A DNA stretch of 64,000 bases from Pectobacterium sp. PL152 (GCA_021907015.1 CP091064.1:1302001-1366000), one strand, 5' to 3'; shown: positions 46,931-57,686, counted from the stretch's first letter. Notes: generated from the letters alone by a model not told the origin. Program-made: numbers and translations.

Positions 46931-47695
46931 TTGACGGGATTTCGTTGGGAGATCATTCAGGAGTATGCCCCGCTATTTATGGAAGGCACCTGGATGACCA
47001 TCAAATGCACCATTATCTGTGTCATTCTTGGCACCTGCTGGGGATTAACGCTCGGATTAGGCCGCGTAGCGCAAGCGCCGCACGGGCCGTGGAAATATAT
47101 CCTGCACTACGGCGTTCAATGGCCGGTACGCATCTACATTAGCGCCTTTCGCGGTACACCGCTGTTTGTACAAATAATGGTGGTGCACTTTGCTCTGGTA
47201 CCGCTATTCATCAACCCGCGCGACGGATTGCTGGTGACCAGCAATATCATGTCAGTCGATTTTGCCCGCACGTTACGCGCAGATTACGGCGCATTCCTCT
47301 CCTGCATTGTGGCCATTACGCTGAATGCGGGTGCCTATGTCTCTGAGATATTCCGCGCGGGTATTCAGTCAATCGATCGCGGCCAAATGGAAGCATCCCG
47401 CTCGCTCGGCATGAGCTATGGCCGCACCATGCGGAAAGTCATCCTGCCACAGGCTTTTCGCCGCATGCTGCCGCCACTGGGTAACAACGCTATCGCGATT
47501 GTGAAAGATTCATCGCTGGCTTCGGCGATCGGATTGGCGGATCTCGCCTATGCCGCTCGCACGGTGTCAGGCGCTTACGCCACGTATTGGGAACCCTACC
47601 TGACGATTTCCATTGTCTATTGGGTTATTACTTTCCTGCTCTCTCTACTGGTGCGGCACATGGAAACGAGGTTTGGCAAAAGTGATTCACGTTAA
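46931..47695 (+). CDS. Polar amino acid ABC transporter permease
   Basis: A 254-residue HisMQ-type permease with five expected membrane segments. TTG start at 46931 with aaaaggaaac upstream. The conserved RIYISAFRGTPLFVQIMVVHF block and the coupling motif EASRSLGMSYGRTMRKVILPQAFRRMLPPLGN are present. A single permease gene implies a homodimer. Its end overlaps the ATPase start by 14 nt. Confidence 0.9.
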   Translation: MTGFRWEIIQEYAPLFMEGTWMTIKCTIICVILGTCWGLTLGLGRVAQAPHGPWKYILHYGVQWPVRIYISAFRGTPLFVQIMVVHFALVPLFINPRDGLLVTSNIMSVDFARTLRADYGAFLSCIVAITLNAGAYVSEIFRAGIQSIDRGQMEASRSLGMSYGRTMRKVILPQAFRRMLPPLGNNAIAIVKDSSLASAIGLADLAYAARTVSGAYATYWEPYLTISIVYWVITFLLSLLVRHMETRFGKSDSR

Positions 47696-48403
47696 CAATC
47701 TGCAAAAACAGTTTGGCGATACCCATGTCCTGCGCGGTATTTCCTGCGACATCGCGCCTCAGGAAGTGCTCTGCCTGATTGGTCCATCCGGTTCAGGAAA
47801 AAGTACCTTTTGCGCTGTATCAATGCGCTGGAGACCCTGTCAGCAGGCGAGATTACGGTCAACGGTTTTGCCATTCACGATAAGAAAACCGATATCAATC
47901 GCATGCGCGAAAGCGTGGGTATGGTATTTCAGCGCTTTAATCTGTTTCCACACATGACGGTGTTAGAAAATGTGATTATGGCACCGATGGATGTGAAAAA
48001 ATTGCCCCGCGCTCAGGCCGTTGAACGCGCTAAAGTGTTGCTCAGTAAAGTCGGTTTGCTGGATAAAATTGATGCCTTACCAAACAGCCTGTCCGGAGGT
48101 CAACAGCAGCGTGTTGCAATTGCCCGCGCGTTAGCGATGGAACCGACAATCATGCTGTTTGATGAACCAACCTCGGCGCTGGACCCAGAACTGGTTGGCG
48201 AAGTGCTGGCGGTCATGAAAACACTGGCGAATGAAGGCATGACTATGGTCATCGTGACCCATGAAATGGCCTTTGCCAGAGAAGTGGCTGATAGAGTGAT
48301 CTTTATCGATCAGGGGATTATTCAGGAACAGGGGACGCCAGAGGAAATATTTACTCATCCGAGTAACCCGCGTACGCAGGCTTTCCTAAGCAAGATACTG
48401 TAA
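47682..48403 (+). CDS. Polar amino acid ABC transporter ATPase (GlnQ type), frameshifted
   Basis: About 240 residues after repair. GTG start at 47682 ([17 protein letters not shown]). Walker [10 protein letters not shown] is in the first frame; directly after it the frame changes at tttt (47807-47810), and one more T gives [20 protein letters not shown]. Then signature [15 protein letters not shown] and Walker [14 protein letters not shown] follow, ending in [19 protein letters not shown]. The break is a single lost base in a T run, so the gene is probably intact in the organism. Confidence 0.9.
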
Positions 48404-48423
48404 ATACGCTATAAATTGTAAAA

Positions 48424-48465
48424 CCAAGGCTGTCAGCCTCTTCTACACTGACAGCCTTTTTCACC
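48424..48465 (+). terminator. Terminator of amino acid ABC operon
   Basis: Stem aaggctgtcag / ctgacagccttttt, good T tail. Its end abuts the 3' end of convergent ygbE. Confidence 0.75.
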
Positions 48466-48804
48466 ACCCCGTAAGAAAAGAAAATACCAGCCAGAACAGG
48501 CAGATCACCGTCAGTCCCGTCGCAAAAAGCGTATAAAAATATAGCCTCTCAGCAGAAAGCTAAACCCGACGCCCACCAGCACCGAAAACGGCATCAGCGC
48601 CAGAAAGAACGGCCAGGTGTAGAGCATGAAGAAAAACGTGGTATTGGAGCCGTATACCAGAAAGGGAATGCTAAAGGCCAACCAATAGAAGGAGAACCCC
48701 GTCACCGCCCCCATAAACAGGTAGGAAACGCTGTCATCCTCTTCTTGCGCTGGCCGAGTCTTGCTAATCGTTAACTGCGTGGCATTTTGCATAATCTTTC
48801 CCAT
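48461..48804 (-). CDS. ygbE: YgbE-family inner-membrane protein (DUF3561), frameshifted
   Basis: DUF3561 membrane protein of unknown function, linked to cysC in enterobacteria. Conserved LVYGSNTTFFFMLYTWPFFLALMPFSVLVG spans two membrane segments. As read it stops at 48511, but one more T in the ttttt run near 48534-48540 continues to YTLFATGLTVICLFWLVFSFLTGW and TGA at 48463-48461, adding the third membrane segment seen in E. coli. The start is ATG 48804, with an alternative ATG four codons in. Confidence 0.75.
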
Positions 48805-48849
48805 TCTTCCCCTGCATCACCCAACAGCGCGGTGAAAAAAAGCGGGGTG

Positions 48850-49467
48850 TCAGAGCTTGATAATAGCTCTCTTGCCAAGCAGATCTAACAATTGGTCTGT
48901 CAAATTTGTTACTAATTGTTCGCCATCCAGGTGACTATCCGGCGCTTCCGGGGCTTCATACGCCGAGTCGATCCCGGTGAAATTACGCAACTCTCCCGCA
49001 CGGGCTTTTTTATACAACCCCTTAGGATCGCGCGCTTCACAGGTCGCTAACGGCGTATCGACGAAGACTTCAATGAACTGCCCTTCGCCCAGTAAATCCT
49101 GCACCATTTTGCGCTCGGCGCGGTGCGGCGAGATAAACGCGGTCAGCACCACCAGACCGGCATCCACCATCAGTTTGGCGACTTCACCCACGCGGCGAAT
49201 GTTCTCGCGCCGATCGTCGTCGGTGAAGCCCAAATCCCGGCACAAACCGTGCCGGACGTTGTCGCCATCCAGCAGGTAAGTGCTGACGCCGCGAGCGTGT
49301 AGCGCCTGCTCCAGCGCCCCTGCCAGCGTGGATTTACCGGAACCTGACAGCCCGGTAAACCAGATAACCACGCCTTGATGACCATGCAACTTCTCGCGCG
49401 ACTCACGGGTGACATCGTGCGCATGCCAGACGACGTTCTCGTCAGTCGGTTCATCGCGTAAAGACAC
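48850..49467 (-). CDS. cysC: Adenylylsulfate kinase CysC
   Basis: A 205-residue APS kinase making PAPS from APS and ATP. Walker [10 protein letters not shown] near residue 39, [12 protein letters not shown] near 67, and the substrate lid region FISPHRAER near 110. The start is GTG 49467 ([17 protein letters not shown]), with gggaggc upstream and one nucleotide after the cysN stop; ATG 49530 would lie inside cysN. Last gene of the cysG-cysD-cysN-cysC unit. Confidence 0.94.
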   Translation of the reverse strand: MSLRDEPTDENVVWHAHDVTRESREKLHGHQGVVIWFTGLSGSGKSTLAGALEQALHARGVSTYLLDGDNVRHGLCRDLGFTDDDRRENIRRVGEVAKLMVDAGLVVLTAFISPHRAERKMVQDLLGEGQFIEVFVDTPLATCEARDPKGLYKKARAGELRNFTGIDSAYEAPEAPDSHLDGEQLVTNLTDQLLDLLGKRAIIKL

Positions 49468-49468
49468 G

Positions 49469-50959
49469 TTATTTGCCTCCCAGCAGGTCGCGCGCACCCC
49501 AATGCGGGAAGTGGCGACGAACCAGCGCATTCAGTTCCAGCTCAAACGCGCTGTACGCGCCCGGCTCCTGATACACCTGCTCGATAGGTTCCCTTACCAG
49601 ACCTGCCCCCACCGTGACGTTGCTCAGACGATCGATAAAGATCATGCCACCGGTTACCGCATTGTGCTGATAGTTGTCCAACACCAGCGGCTCATCAAAA
49701 ATCAGCTCAACCGAACCGATACCATTCAGCGGCAGATTCTCCGCGACGCGCTGCGTCAACGTATTAATCTCAACCTGATACTGAATATTCTCGACCCGAG
49801 CGCGCGTTTTCTTGCCGCCAATCTTGATGTCATAACTCTGTCCCGGCACCAGCGGCTGTTCCGCCATCCAGACCACATCCACCAGCGCATGCTGCACCGC
49901 CTTCAGCGATTCACCGCTATCGACCAGCAGGTCGCCGCGGCTGATGTCAATCTCGTCCGCCAGCACCAGCGTAATCGCTTCACCTGCCTGCGCCTGCGGT
50001 AAATCACCATCGAAGGTCACAATACGGCTGACGGTAGATTCCACGCCAGACGGCAGTACCTTAACCCGTTGCCCGACGCGGATAACGCCGGAGGCCAGCG
50101 TGCCCGCGTAGCCACGGAAATCCAGATTCGGGCGGTTGACGTATTGCACCGGGAAGCGCATCGGCTGTTCCAGCGTGCGCTGCGCCACATTGACCGTTTC
50201 CAGCACGTCCAGCAGCGTTGGCCCGGTATACCAGCTCATCGTCGTGCCTGGCGTTGCGACATTATCGCCATCCAATGCGGAAATCGGCACAAAAGTGATA
50301 TTCAGGTCGGTAGGCAGTTGCTGAGCAAAATCCAGATAATCCTGCTTAAACTGCTCAAATACCGTTTGCTGATAATCCACTAAGTCCATTTTGTTCACCG
50401 CCACCACCAGATCGCGGATCCCCAGCAGGGTCGCAATAAAGCTGTGGCGACGAGTTTGATCCAAGACGCCTTTACGAGCATCAATCAGCAGAATCGCCAG
50501 CTCACAGGTTGACGCGCCCGTCGCCATATTGCGCGTGTACTGCTCGTGCCCCGGCGTATCAGCGATGATAAATTTGCGCTTTTCCGTCGAAAAATAGCGG
50601 TAGGCCACGTCAATCGTGATGCCCTGTTCGCGCTCGGCCTGAAGCCCATCGACCAGCAGTGCCAGATCCAGTTTTTCGCCCTGCGTCCCAAGACGCTTGC
50701 TGTCATTGTGTAGCGTGCTGAGCTGATCTTCATAAATCTGGCGCGTATCGTGCAGCAAACGGCCAATCAGCGTACTTTTTCCATCATCGACGCTACCGCA
50801 GGTCAGGAAACGCAGCAGCGTTTTATCCTGCTGCGCATGCAAATAGGCTTCCACGCCGCCCTGCTCGGCAATCTGCTGTGCAATCGCATTATTGATGACG
50901 ACGGCATCTTTCTCAGCCGCGTTTTCCGCAACTGTATCTTTTAACGAAGTTTGGCTCAT
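49469..50959 (-). CDS. cysN: Sulfate adenylyltransferase subunit 1 CysN (GTPase)
   Basis: A 496-residue EF-Tu-like GTPase that drives APS formation by CysD. G motifs: [12 protein letters not shown] (G1), [12 protein letters not shown] (G3) and VNKMDLVDY (G4). The N-terminus is about 20 residues longer than E. coli ([20 protein letters not shown]...), ahead of the conserved [14 protein letters not shown]. Start ATG 50959; the spacing to cysD is 11 nt. Confidence 0.95.
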   Translation of the reverse strand: MSQTSLKDTVAENAAEKDAVVINNAIAQQIAEQGGVEAYLHAQQDKTLLRFLTCGSVDDGKSTLIGRLLHDTRQIYEDQLSTLHNDSKRLGTQGEKLDLALLVDGLQAEREQGITIDVAYRYFSTEKRKFIIADTPGHEQYTRNMATGASTCELAILLIDARKGVLDQTRRHSFIATLLGIRDLVVAVNKMDLVDYQQTVFEQFKQDYLDFAQQLPTDLNITFVPISALDGDNVATPGTTMSWYTGPTLLDVLETVNVAQRTLEQPMRFPVQYVNRPNLDFRGYAGTLASGVIRVGQRVKVLPSGVESTVSRIVTFDGDLPQAQAGEAITLVLADEIDISRGDLLVDSGESLKAVQHALVDVVWMAEQPLVPGQSYDIKIGGKKTRARVENIQYQVEINTLTQRVAENLPLNGIGSVELIFDEPLVLDNYQHNAVTGGMIFIDRLSNVTVGAGLVREPIEQVYQEPGAYSAFELELNALVRRHFPHWGARDLLGGK

Positions 50960-50970
50960 TCGACGATTCC

Positions 50971-51879
50971 TCAGAAATACCCTTGACGCTTTTTCAGCTC
51001 CATTGAACCGGCCTGATCGCGGTCAATCACCCTTCCCTGACGCTCACTGGTGGTAGAAACCAGCATCTCTTCGATGATTTCCGGCAGCGTCTGCGCCTCC
51101 GATGCCACCGCGCCCGTCAGCGGCCAACAGCCCAGCGTGCGGAAGCGCACCATGCGTTGTTCAATCACTTCACCCGGTTGCAGGTCGATACGATCGTCAT
51201 CCACCATCAGCAGCATGCCATCGCGCTCCAGCACCGGACGCGGGGCGGCCAGATAGAGTGGAACAATATCGATATTTTCCAGATAGATATATTGCCAGAT
51301 ATCCAACTCGGTCCAGTTAGACAGCGGGAAAACGCGGATGCTCTCGCCTTTGTTAATCTGGCCATTGTAGTTGTGCCACAGTTCCGGGCGCTGGTTCTTC
51401 GGATCCCAACGGTGGAAACGGTCGCGGAAGGAATAAATACGTTCTTTAGCACGCGATTTCTCTTCATCGCGACGCGCCCCGCCAAATGCGGCATCAAAAC
51501 CGTATTTATCCAGCGCCTGCTTCAGTCCTTCGGTTTTCATGATATCAGTGTGCTTGGCGCTGCCGTGTACAAAGGGATTAATTCCCAATGCTTCGCCCTG
51601 TGGGTTGCGGTGCACCAGCAGTTCACAGCCGTAAGCTTTCGCCGTACGGTCGCGGAATTCGTACATTTCACGAAATTTCCAGCCGGTATCGACGTGCAGC
51701 AGCGGGAAAGGCAGTGACCCCGGGTAGAACGCCTTGCGCGCCAAATGCAGCATCACCGAAGAGTCTTTGCCGATGGAGTACATCATCACCGGGTTACTGA
51801 ACTCGGCCGCCACTTCGCGGATGATGTGAATGCTTTCGGCTTCAAGCTGCCGTAAATGCGTGAGTCGTTTCTCGTCCAT
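50971..51879 (-). CDS. cysD: Sulfate adenylyltransferase subunit 2 CysD
   Basis: A 302-residue ATP-sulfurylase subunit of the PAPS-reductase-like N-type ATP pyrophosphatase family. PP-loop [10 protein letters not shown] near residue 36, and [20 protein letters not shown] near 135. It works with CysN to make APS from sulfate. Sits between cysG (10-nt gap) and cysN. Confidence 0.96.
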   Translation of the reverse strand: MDEKRLTHLRQLEAESIHIIREVAAEFSNPVMMYSIGKDSSVMLHLARKAFYPGSLPFPLLHVDTGWKFREMYEFRDRTAKAYGCELLVHRNPQGEALGINPFVHGSAKHTDIMKTEGLKQALDKYGFDAAFGGARRDEEKSRAKERIYSFRDRFHRWDPKNQRPELWHNYNGQINKGESIRVFPLSNWTELDIWQYIYLENIDIVPLYLAAPRPVLERDGMLLMVDDDRIDLQPGEVIEQRMVRFRTLGCWPLTGAVASEAQTLPEIIEEMLVSTTSERQGRVIDRDQAGSMELKKRQGYF

Positions 51880-51888
51880 ACCCTTTCC

Positions 51889-53331
51889 TTAAGCCAAGTT
51901 TACTACCGCTGGGCGGCTGTCTTGCGGCACCGTCGGCGTTGTCTGACCAAACCAGGCAATCTGGTGATGCAAATCCACCACCTCGCCAATCACCAGCAGC
52001 GCCGGTGTCGGCGCTTGCCGTGCCAAATGTTCTAACTCTTGCAGCGTGCCGATTTGCACCAGCTGATCGTGTCGGGTGCCGCGGCTGATTACCGCGACAG
52101 GGGTCTGCGCTGAGCGGCCATGCGCAATAAGCTGCTGCGAAATTTCAGCGGCCTTCATCGTTCCCATATAAATCGCCAATGTCTGACGCCCGCGCGCCAG
52201 CGTTGACCAGTCCAGTTCGTCGCCATCCGGACGACAGTGACCGGTAATAAAAAGCACGCTCTGTGCGTAATCACGATGCGTTAACGGGATCCCCGCATAC
52301 GCCGTGACGCCCGCCGCAGCCGTCACACCGGGCACCACCTGAAACGTGATGCCAGCCTGCGCCACCGCCTGCAACTCTTCGCCACCGCGGCCAAAAATAA
52401 AGGGATCGCCGCCTTTCAGGCGCACTACCCGTTTGCCTTCCTGCGCCAACGTCACCAGTAGCTGATTAATCTCATCCTGTGGCAGCGAATGCGCACTGGC
52501 ACGCTTTCCAACGCAGATGCGTTCAGCATCGCGGCGCACCAGATCCAACACATCGGGGCTGACCAGATGGTCATACAGCACCACGTCCGCCTGCTGCATC
52601 ACCTGCAACCCGCGCAACGTAAGCAATCCAGCATCGCCGGGGCCTGCGCCAACCAGCGCCACTTCACCGCGTGCTGCCGCGGGCAGTTGCTGCTCGTCTT
52701 GCTGATTAACCAGTTGCTGTTGCAATTCGTCTTCGGCCTGCGCGAGCTGTCCGGCGGACACCAGCGCCGCAAAACGCCCGACAAACAGCCGTTCCCAAAA
52801 GCGACGGCGTGCCGACATCGAATGCAGTCGGGTTTTAATCCTGTCGCGCCAGCTTCCGGCGATGTCCGCCATCGTGCCCAAACTGGCGGGCAGTAATGAT
52901 TCCAGCTTTTCACGCAGCAAGCGTGCCAGCACTGGCGCTTGCCCACCGGAGGAAATCGCCACCACCAGCGGAGAGCGATCGACAATCGAGGGGAAAATAA
53001 ACGAGCACTTCGGCTGATCGTCCACCACGTTCACCAGCAAATGACGCTGATTGGCCGCCTCAAACACGGCTGCGTTCAACTCAGCGTCATCCGTGGCGGC
53101 AATCACTAAAAACACGCCAGATAGCAAGTCAGGCGTAAAAACCTGCGCCAGCCATTCAATCTTCCCGGTCTGATGCTGCACAGCCAACGGTTCGGCCAGT
53201 GCCTGCGCGACGATTTTTACCTCCGCACCCGCGCGTTGCAGTAGATCGATTTTGCGCGTCGCAACCTCGCCGCCGCCGACAACCAGTACCGGACGCTGAC
53301 GAAGATCGGCAAATATAGGGAGATAGTTCAC
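51889..53331 (-). CDS. cysG: Siroheme synthase CysG
   Basis: A 480-residue trifunctional enzyme: N-terminal dehydrogenase/ferrochelatase (about 1-205, NAD motif [11 protein letters not shown]), C-terminal uroporphyrinogen III methyltransferase (about 215-460, [15 protein letters not shown] and [18 protein letters not shown]). It makes the siroheme that CysI needs. Location at the head of cysDNC, not with nirBD as in E. coli, ties it to sulfate use. The promoter must be in the 250 bp before the IS element. Confidence 0.94.
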   Translation of the reverse strand: MNYLPIFADLRQRPVLVVGGGEVATRKIDLLQRAGAEVKIVAQALAEPLAVQHQTGKIEWLAQVFTPDLLSGVFLVIAATDDAELNAAVFEAANQRHLLVNVVDDQPKCSFIFPSIVDRSPLVVAISSGGQAPVLARLLREKLESLLPASLGTMADIAGSWRDRIKTRLHSMSARRRFWERLFVGRFAALVSAGQLAQAEDELQQQLVNQQDEQQLPAAARGEVALVGAGPGDAGLLTLRGLQVMQQADVVLYDHLVSPDVLDLVRRDAERICVGKRASAHSLPQDEINQLLVTLAQEGKRVVRLKGGDPFIFGRGGEELQAVAQAGITFQVVPGVTAAAGVTAYAGIPLTHRDYAQSVLFITGHCRPDGDELDWSTLARGRQTLAIYMGTMKAAEISQQLIAHGRSAQTPVAVISRGTRHDQLVQIGTLQELEHLARQAPTPALLVIGEVVDLHHQIAWFGQTTPTVPQDSRPAVVNLA

Positions 53332-53587
53332 AATCGCCTTAACTAAGCAAAAAAGTAGATAATGCGACTATACGGTGAGGACAGAACACTTATGAAATGC
53401 CGAATTGGAATGACAAGTTCCGTAATGGAATAACACCACGTTTACAACTGAGATTGGGTGGGCTCTTCCCCTAACAAAGGCTGTTTCTTATACACAAATC
53501 CACAGGCTTTGCAGATTTTGTCATTCTCCGGCGTAAAAATTATGCTGAGGAGATAGCGGGCTTAGGATGAGCCGCAGGGATAATGAG
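53332..53587 (-). promoter_or_regulatory. cysG-cysDNC upstream control region
   Basis: 256 bp before cysG up to the IS element. Three ggaat/attcc-type half sites (53407, 53418 as gttcc, 53426) cluster about 80-100 nt before the gene, an arrangement like CysB-binding regions. No coding capacity. CysB control is inferred from the pathway. Confidence 0.4.
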
Positions 53588-54948
53588 ATGGACGCTCCAT
53601 CTTAACGGCATCAGATGTGCCAGAGTATGAGTGTCAAATCTCAAAGAAGGAGCGTCCAAATGCAAGTATCTACCCTTGGTATCGATCTGGCAAAAAACGT
53701 TTTCGTTCTTCATGGTGTCGATCACACCGGCCAGACCGTGCTGAAAAAGAAACTCTCGCGGGCAAAGTTTGCTGAGTTCGTTATCCGTCTCGAACCCTGT
53801 CTTATTGGGATGGAGGCGTGTTCATCCAGCCACCATTTTGCCCGCATGTTTATCCGCCACGGCCATCAGGTCAGGCTGATGCCACCGCAGTACGTCAAGC
53901 CTTACGTCAAAACCAACAAGACCGATGCGACGGATGCGGAAGCCATCTGCGAAGCTGTTACTCGGCCCAATATGCGTTTTGTTCAGGTCAAAACCGTTGA
54001 CCAGCAGGCTGTGCTCGCCCTTCATACGGAGCGGGATATCATTATCCGGGAACGGGTCGCCTGTACGAACAGCCTGCGGGCCATGCTGAGCGAGTTTGGT
54101 TTTGTGATGGCAACGGGCAGAAAAGCGCTGAAGCAGGGCGTTCCAGAAATTCTTGAAGACGGAGAAAATGAGTTATCCCCGTTCGTTCGTGCCAGCGCAT
54201 TACGGCAGATGGCGCATATTGATGCGCTGGATGACCATCTGGTGCTGATCGAACAACAACTGCAGTCATGGGCTGAAACACAGGCAGCCTGTAAACGCAT
54301 GACAAAAGTGCCCGGAGTCGGACTGCTGACAGCGACGTATCTGGTCGCGTCAGTGGGTGACGGAAAGCAATTCAGCTGTGCAAAACAGTTCTCAGCCTGG
54401 ATGGGGTTAACGCCGCGTGAACATTCCAGTGGAGGCAAACAGCGTCTGGGGCGGATAAGCAAACGGGGTGATGGTTACTTCCGCTATCTTCTGGTTCACG
54501 GAGCCCGTGCAGTCGCTTCCGTTATTGAGCGGCACCGGGAAGACATGCGGTGGCTCGACGGATTGCTGAAACGCAGAAATTACAATGTCGCGGTAGTGGC
54601 ACAGGCGAGTAAAACAGCGCGGATACTGTGGTCAATGCTGGTCCATGAAACAGAATATCGTCCTCCTTCGGGGCCTGAGTACCGCTCAGTCTTTGTTGGG
54701 ATTCAGAAAGGGTAAAACGCAGTCCGGAATTGCAGGTGTAATCAAAAGATGGCAAAACAGGTAAGACCGCAGGTGAGGTAAACCGGTTCGCCGATGGGCA
54801 CGATAGCCCGTAGTGGATGCTTGGTTCTCACCTGGCGGATTTCATCATGGTTCGGGGCGCAGAAGCCCCATAAGAAACCGGATATATGCCTGCAGTTACC
54901 GATTTTACATCTTGCTGAAAAATGCCTTGTTCAACCGGGAGCGTCCAT
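53588..54948 (+). mobile_element. IS110-family (IS1111-type) insertion sequence
   Basis: Core of the element, bounded by an 11-bp inverted repeat: atggacgctcc (53588-53598) and ggagcgtccat (54938-54948). IS1111-group elements carry such subterminal repeats a few bases inside their true ends, so the real ends lie slightly outside. It contains one transposase gene and about 230 bp of non-coding DNA on its right side. It lies between cysG (control side) and the 3' end of cysH, so no gene is broken. Confidence 0.75.
53660..54715 (+). CDS. IS110-family DEDD transposase
   Basis: A 351-residue recombinase. The N-terminal RuvC-like DEDD domain shows D9 (GIDLAKN), E52 (GMEACSSS) and D89/D92 (NKTDATDAEA). 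The C-terminal Transposase_20 domain (about 215-300: VPGVGLLTATYLVA, AWMGLTPREHSSGGKQRLGRISKRGD) carries the conserved serine used for strand exchange. The start is ATG 53660 (MQVSTLGID), with aaggag before it; ATG 53615 would add 15 residues. All catalytic residues are present, so it may be active. Confidence 0.93.
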   Translation: MQVSTLGIDLAKNVFVLHGVDHTGQTVLKKKLSRAKFAEFVIRLEPCLIGMEACSSSHHFARMFIRHGHQVRLMPPQYVKPYVKTNKTDATDAEAICEAVTRPNMRFVQVKTVDQQAVLALHTERDIIIRERVACTNSLRAMLSEFGFVMATGRKALKQGVPEILEDGENELSPFVRASALRQMAHIDALDDHLVLIEQQLQSWAETQAACKRMTKVPGVGLLTATYLVASVGDGKQFSCAKQFSAWMGLTPREHSSGGKQRLGRISKRGDGYFRYLLVHGARAVASVIERHREDMRWLDGLLKRRNYNVAVVAQASKTARILWSMLVHETEYRPPSGPEYRSVFVGIQKG

Positions 54949-54950
54949 AT
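54716..54950 (+). ncRNA. Candidate bridge/seek RNA region of the IS element
   Basis: Non-coding right side of the element, between the transposase stop and the right inverted repeat. IS110-family elements encode a structured guide RNA in a non-coding end; in the IS1111 group it lies downstream of the gene. Short inverted pairs are visible here (for example ggggc-gcaga-agcccc at about 54853-54869), which suits a folded RNA. Boundaries and target loops are not determined. Confidence 0.4.
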
Positions 54951-55205
54951 ACGCGGCGAAAGCTTGCGCCACGTAAGGAACGTGTCGCAAGCGGTCCGTT
55001 AAGCCAGATATCGACGAAAGCACCGCGTCAGCGGCATAATTTACGCTGAAAGCCTAGGGGTCACGGGGCGAGCGGCGATTGAGCCGCCCCGTGTCGGGCG
55101 TGTGCTGCGAATTAGCATGGAATGACAATACTGTAGCGCACGAAACCGTCTCCTCATCTGCATAAAAATATGGCTAAGAGACAAACGACAATGTGTCAGA
55201 TTCCT
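54949..55205. other. Non-coding region between IS and cysH
   Basis: 257 bp with no credible gene. It contains a hairpin cttgcgccacg / cgtgtcgcaag (about 54963-54991), a 13-bp sequence gcataatttacgc (55034-55046) that is nearly inverted relative to one on the far side of the IS, and a perfect 9-bp stem cacggggcg / cgccccgtg (55062-55093), which may end cysJIH transcription. Confidence 0.4.
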
Positions 55206-55940
55206 TTACCCTTCGTGCAGCCCGCACTCGCGCTTTAAGCCGAAGAAGCGGGTTTCCTCTTCACTCATGCCCGGTTCCCATTTGCGGGTGGTGTGCGTAT
55301 CGCCAACAGACAGATAGCCCTGATCCCACAGCGGGTGGTAGCTCAGACCGTTTTCTTTCAGATATTGATACACCGTCCGGTTATCCCAATCGATAATCGG
55401 CAGGAATTTGAAGACACCACGCTGAATGGCCAGCACCGGCAAGTCTCCCCGGCTGCCGGACTGCTCACGGCGCAGGCCAGCAAACCACGTTTTTGCCTTT
55501 AACTCGCTCAGCGCCCGATTCATCGGCTCAACTTTATTCAGCAGGTTGTAGCGCTCAATGCCTTCCACGCCCTGTTCCCACAGTTTGCCGTAGCGCGCTT
55601 CTTGCCAGGCCGCGGATTCAGCGGCGCGATACACTTGCAGATTCAGTTTCAACTGCCCCGTCAGCGCATCAATAAACTGATAGGTTTCAGGGAACAGATA
55701 GCCCGTATCCGTGAGGATGACCGGGATATCCGGTCGCTGTTGTGTCACCAGATGCAGCGATACCGCAGCCTGAATACCGAAGCTGGACGACAAAACATAG
55801 TCGCCCGGCAAATTCTCCAGCGCCCAGCTTACTCTTTCCTGTGCAGACAGCTGTTCAAGTTGACCATTCACGACAGCCAGCGCTGCCGCCTGCTCCGCTT
55901 TCGGTAACGCGTTGAGCGCCTCAAGGTTAAATTCGGCCAT
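55206..55940 (-). CDS. cysH: Phosphoadenosine phosphosulfate reductase CysH
   Basis: A 244-residue thioredoxin-dependent PAPS reductase producing sulfite. PP-loop-like [14 protein letters not shown] near residue 51; the C-terminal catalytic cysteine motif ECGLHEG ends the protein. There are no APS-reductase cysteine pairs (CC...CxxC), consistent with PAPS as substrate. Last gene of cysJIH, 12 nt after cysI. Confidence 0.95.
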   Translation of the reverse strand: MAEFNLEALNALPKAEQAAALAVVNGQLEQLSAQERVSWALENLPGDYVLSSSFGIQAAVSLHLVTQQRPDIPVILTDTGYLFPETYQFIDALTGQLKLNLQVYRAAESAAWQEARYGKLWEQGVEGIERYNLLNKVEPMNRALSELKAKTWFAGLRREQSGSRGDLPVLAIQRGVFKFLPIIDWDNRTVYQYLKENGLSYHPLWDQGYLSVGDTHTTRKWEPGMSEEETRFFGLKRECGLHEG

Positions 55941-55952
55941 CAGGCTCTCCTG

Positions 55953-57686
55953 TCAGTCATAAAAATCGCGCGCGGGATCTAGCACCGGTCTAATGATGTT
56001 GGTGCGAATGGTGAAATCACCGAAGCCTTCGTTCGGCTGGCGATCCTGTGCCCACAGCCCAATAAGCCGATCGATTTCCGCCAGGATCTCGGTTTCATTA
56101 ATGTTCTCGCGATACATACGAGGAATACGTGTCCCTTCGCGATTCCCACCGAGGTGCAGGTTATAACGCCCTACCGCTTTACCCACCAGACCGATTTCCG
56201 CCAGCATCGCGCGGCCGCAGCCGTTCGGGCAGCCCGTGACGCGCAGAACAATGTGTTCATCACCCACACCGTGCTGCTGCATGATATCTTCCACTTTCGT
56301 GACAAACTCCGGCAGGAAACGCTCGGCTTCCGCCATCGCCAGCGGACAGGTCGGGAACGACACGCAGGCCATTGAATTCTTGCGTTGCTCGCTCACGCTG
56401 TCATCAATCAAACCGTGTTCACGCGCCAGCGCATCAATCTTCGCTTTGCTCCGTGCAGGCACGCCGGCGATGATCAAATTCTGGTTCGCCGTTAAGCGGA
56501 AATCCCCTTTATGGATTTTAGCGATTTCCGCCAGACCGGTTTTCAGCGGACGGCCCGGATAATCCAGAATACGACCGTTTTCGATAAACAGCGTCAGATG
56601 CCATTTATTGTCGATGCCTTTTACCCAACCGATACGATCGCCACGTCCGGTGAATTCATACGGACGCACCGCTTCAAATTTCACACCGGCACGCGCTTCC
56701 ACTTCCTGTTTGAAGTTGTCTACACCCACACGCTCCAACGTGTATTTGGTTTTCGCATTTTTACGATTAGTACGGTTGCCCCAATCACGCTGCGTGGTCA
56801 CCACCGCTTCCGCAATGGTCAGCGTATGTTCGATGGAAATGTAGCCCAGCTCGCTGGCAGTACGCGGGTAGGTTTCTTTATCACCGTGCGCGATAGACAG
56901 CCCACCGCCCACCAGCACGTTGAAGCCCACCAGACGGCCATTATCAGCAATCGCGACAAAATTGAGATCGTTCGCATGCAGATCCACATCATTCTGCGGC
57001 GGAACCACGACCGTGGTTTTGAACTTACGCGGCAGATACGTTGAACCCAGAATCGGCTCTTCATCCGTCGTTGCTACCTTTTCCTGATCCATCCAGATCT
57101 CGGCATAGGCACGCGTCCGCGGCAACAGATGTTCAGAGATCTTTTTCGCCCACTCATATGCCTGCTGGTGCAGTTCGGATTCAATCGGGTTGGACGTACA
57201 CAACACGTTACGGTTCATGTCGTTCGCCGTCGCCAGCGCATCCAGACCAATGCTATTCAGCATCTGGTGTACCGGCTTCACGTTCGATTTGAGAATACCG
57301 TGATACTGGAACGTCTGGCGGTTCGTAATACGAATGCTGCCATATATCGTGCTTTCGCCAGCAAATTTATCGATCCGCAGCCACTGCTCCGGCGTCATCA
57401 CGCCACCGGGCAAACGGCAGCGCAGCGGCATCGCATGGCGCGGTTCCAGTTTCTGCTCGGCACGCTCGGCGCGAATATCACGGTCATCCTGCTGATACAT
57501 ACCGTGGAAACGGATCAGCAGAAAATTGTCGCCTTTGAAGCCGCCAGTCAGACCATCGTTCAGGTCTTCAGCAATTGTGCCGCGTAGGAAGTTACTTTCT
57601 GTCTTCATGCGCTCAGCATCAGTGAGCTTCCCTTCAACCACCAGGGGACCAGGGTGTTTTTCACTGAAAATGTATTTTTCGCTCAT
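55953..57686 (-). CDS. cysI: Sulfite reductase hemoprotein beta-component CysI
   Basis: A 577-residue siroheme-[4Fe-4S] protein that reduces sulfite to sulfide with six electrons from CysJ. The cluster cysteines are in the pair [17 protein letters not shown] and [12 protein letters not shown] (about 435-490). Substrate-binding arginines lie in [15 protein letters not shown]. Its ATG overlaps the cysJ stop, so translation is coupled. The siroheme comes from CysG. Confidence 0.96.
   Translation of the reverse strand: MSEKYIFSEKHPGPLVVEGKLTDAERMKTESNFLRGTIAEDLNDGLTGGFKGDNFLLIRFHGMYQQDDRDIRAERAEQKLEPRHAMPLRCRLPGGVMTPEQWLRIDKFAGESTIYGSIRITNRQTFQYHGILKSNVKPVHQMLNSIGLDALATANDMNRNVLCTSNPIESELHQQAYEWAKKISEHLLPRTRAYAEIWMDQEKVATTDEEPILGSTYLPRKFKTTVVVPPQNDVDLHANDLNFVAIADNGRLVGFNVLVGGGLSIAHGDKETYPRTASELGYISIEHTLTIAEAVVTTQRDWGNRTNRKNAKTKYTLERVGVDNFKQEVEARAGVKFEAVRPYEFTGRGDRIGWVKGIDNKWHLTLFIENGRILDYPGRPLKTGLAEIAKIHKGDFRLTANQNLIIAGVPARSKAKIDALAREHGLIDDSVSEQRKNSMACVSFPTCPLAMAEAERFLPEFVTKVEDIMQQHGVGDEHIVLRVTGCPNGCGRAMLAEIGLVGKAVGRYNLHLGGNREGTRIPRMYRENINETEILAEIDRLIGLWAQDRQPNEGFGDFTIRTNIIRPVLDPARDFYD

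Noticed and set aside
49409-50002. 197-codon plus-strand frame over cysC/cysN
   Set aside because: Shadow of two well-conserved genes on the other strand.
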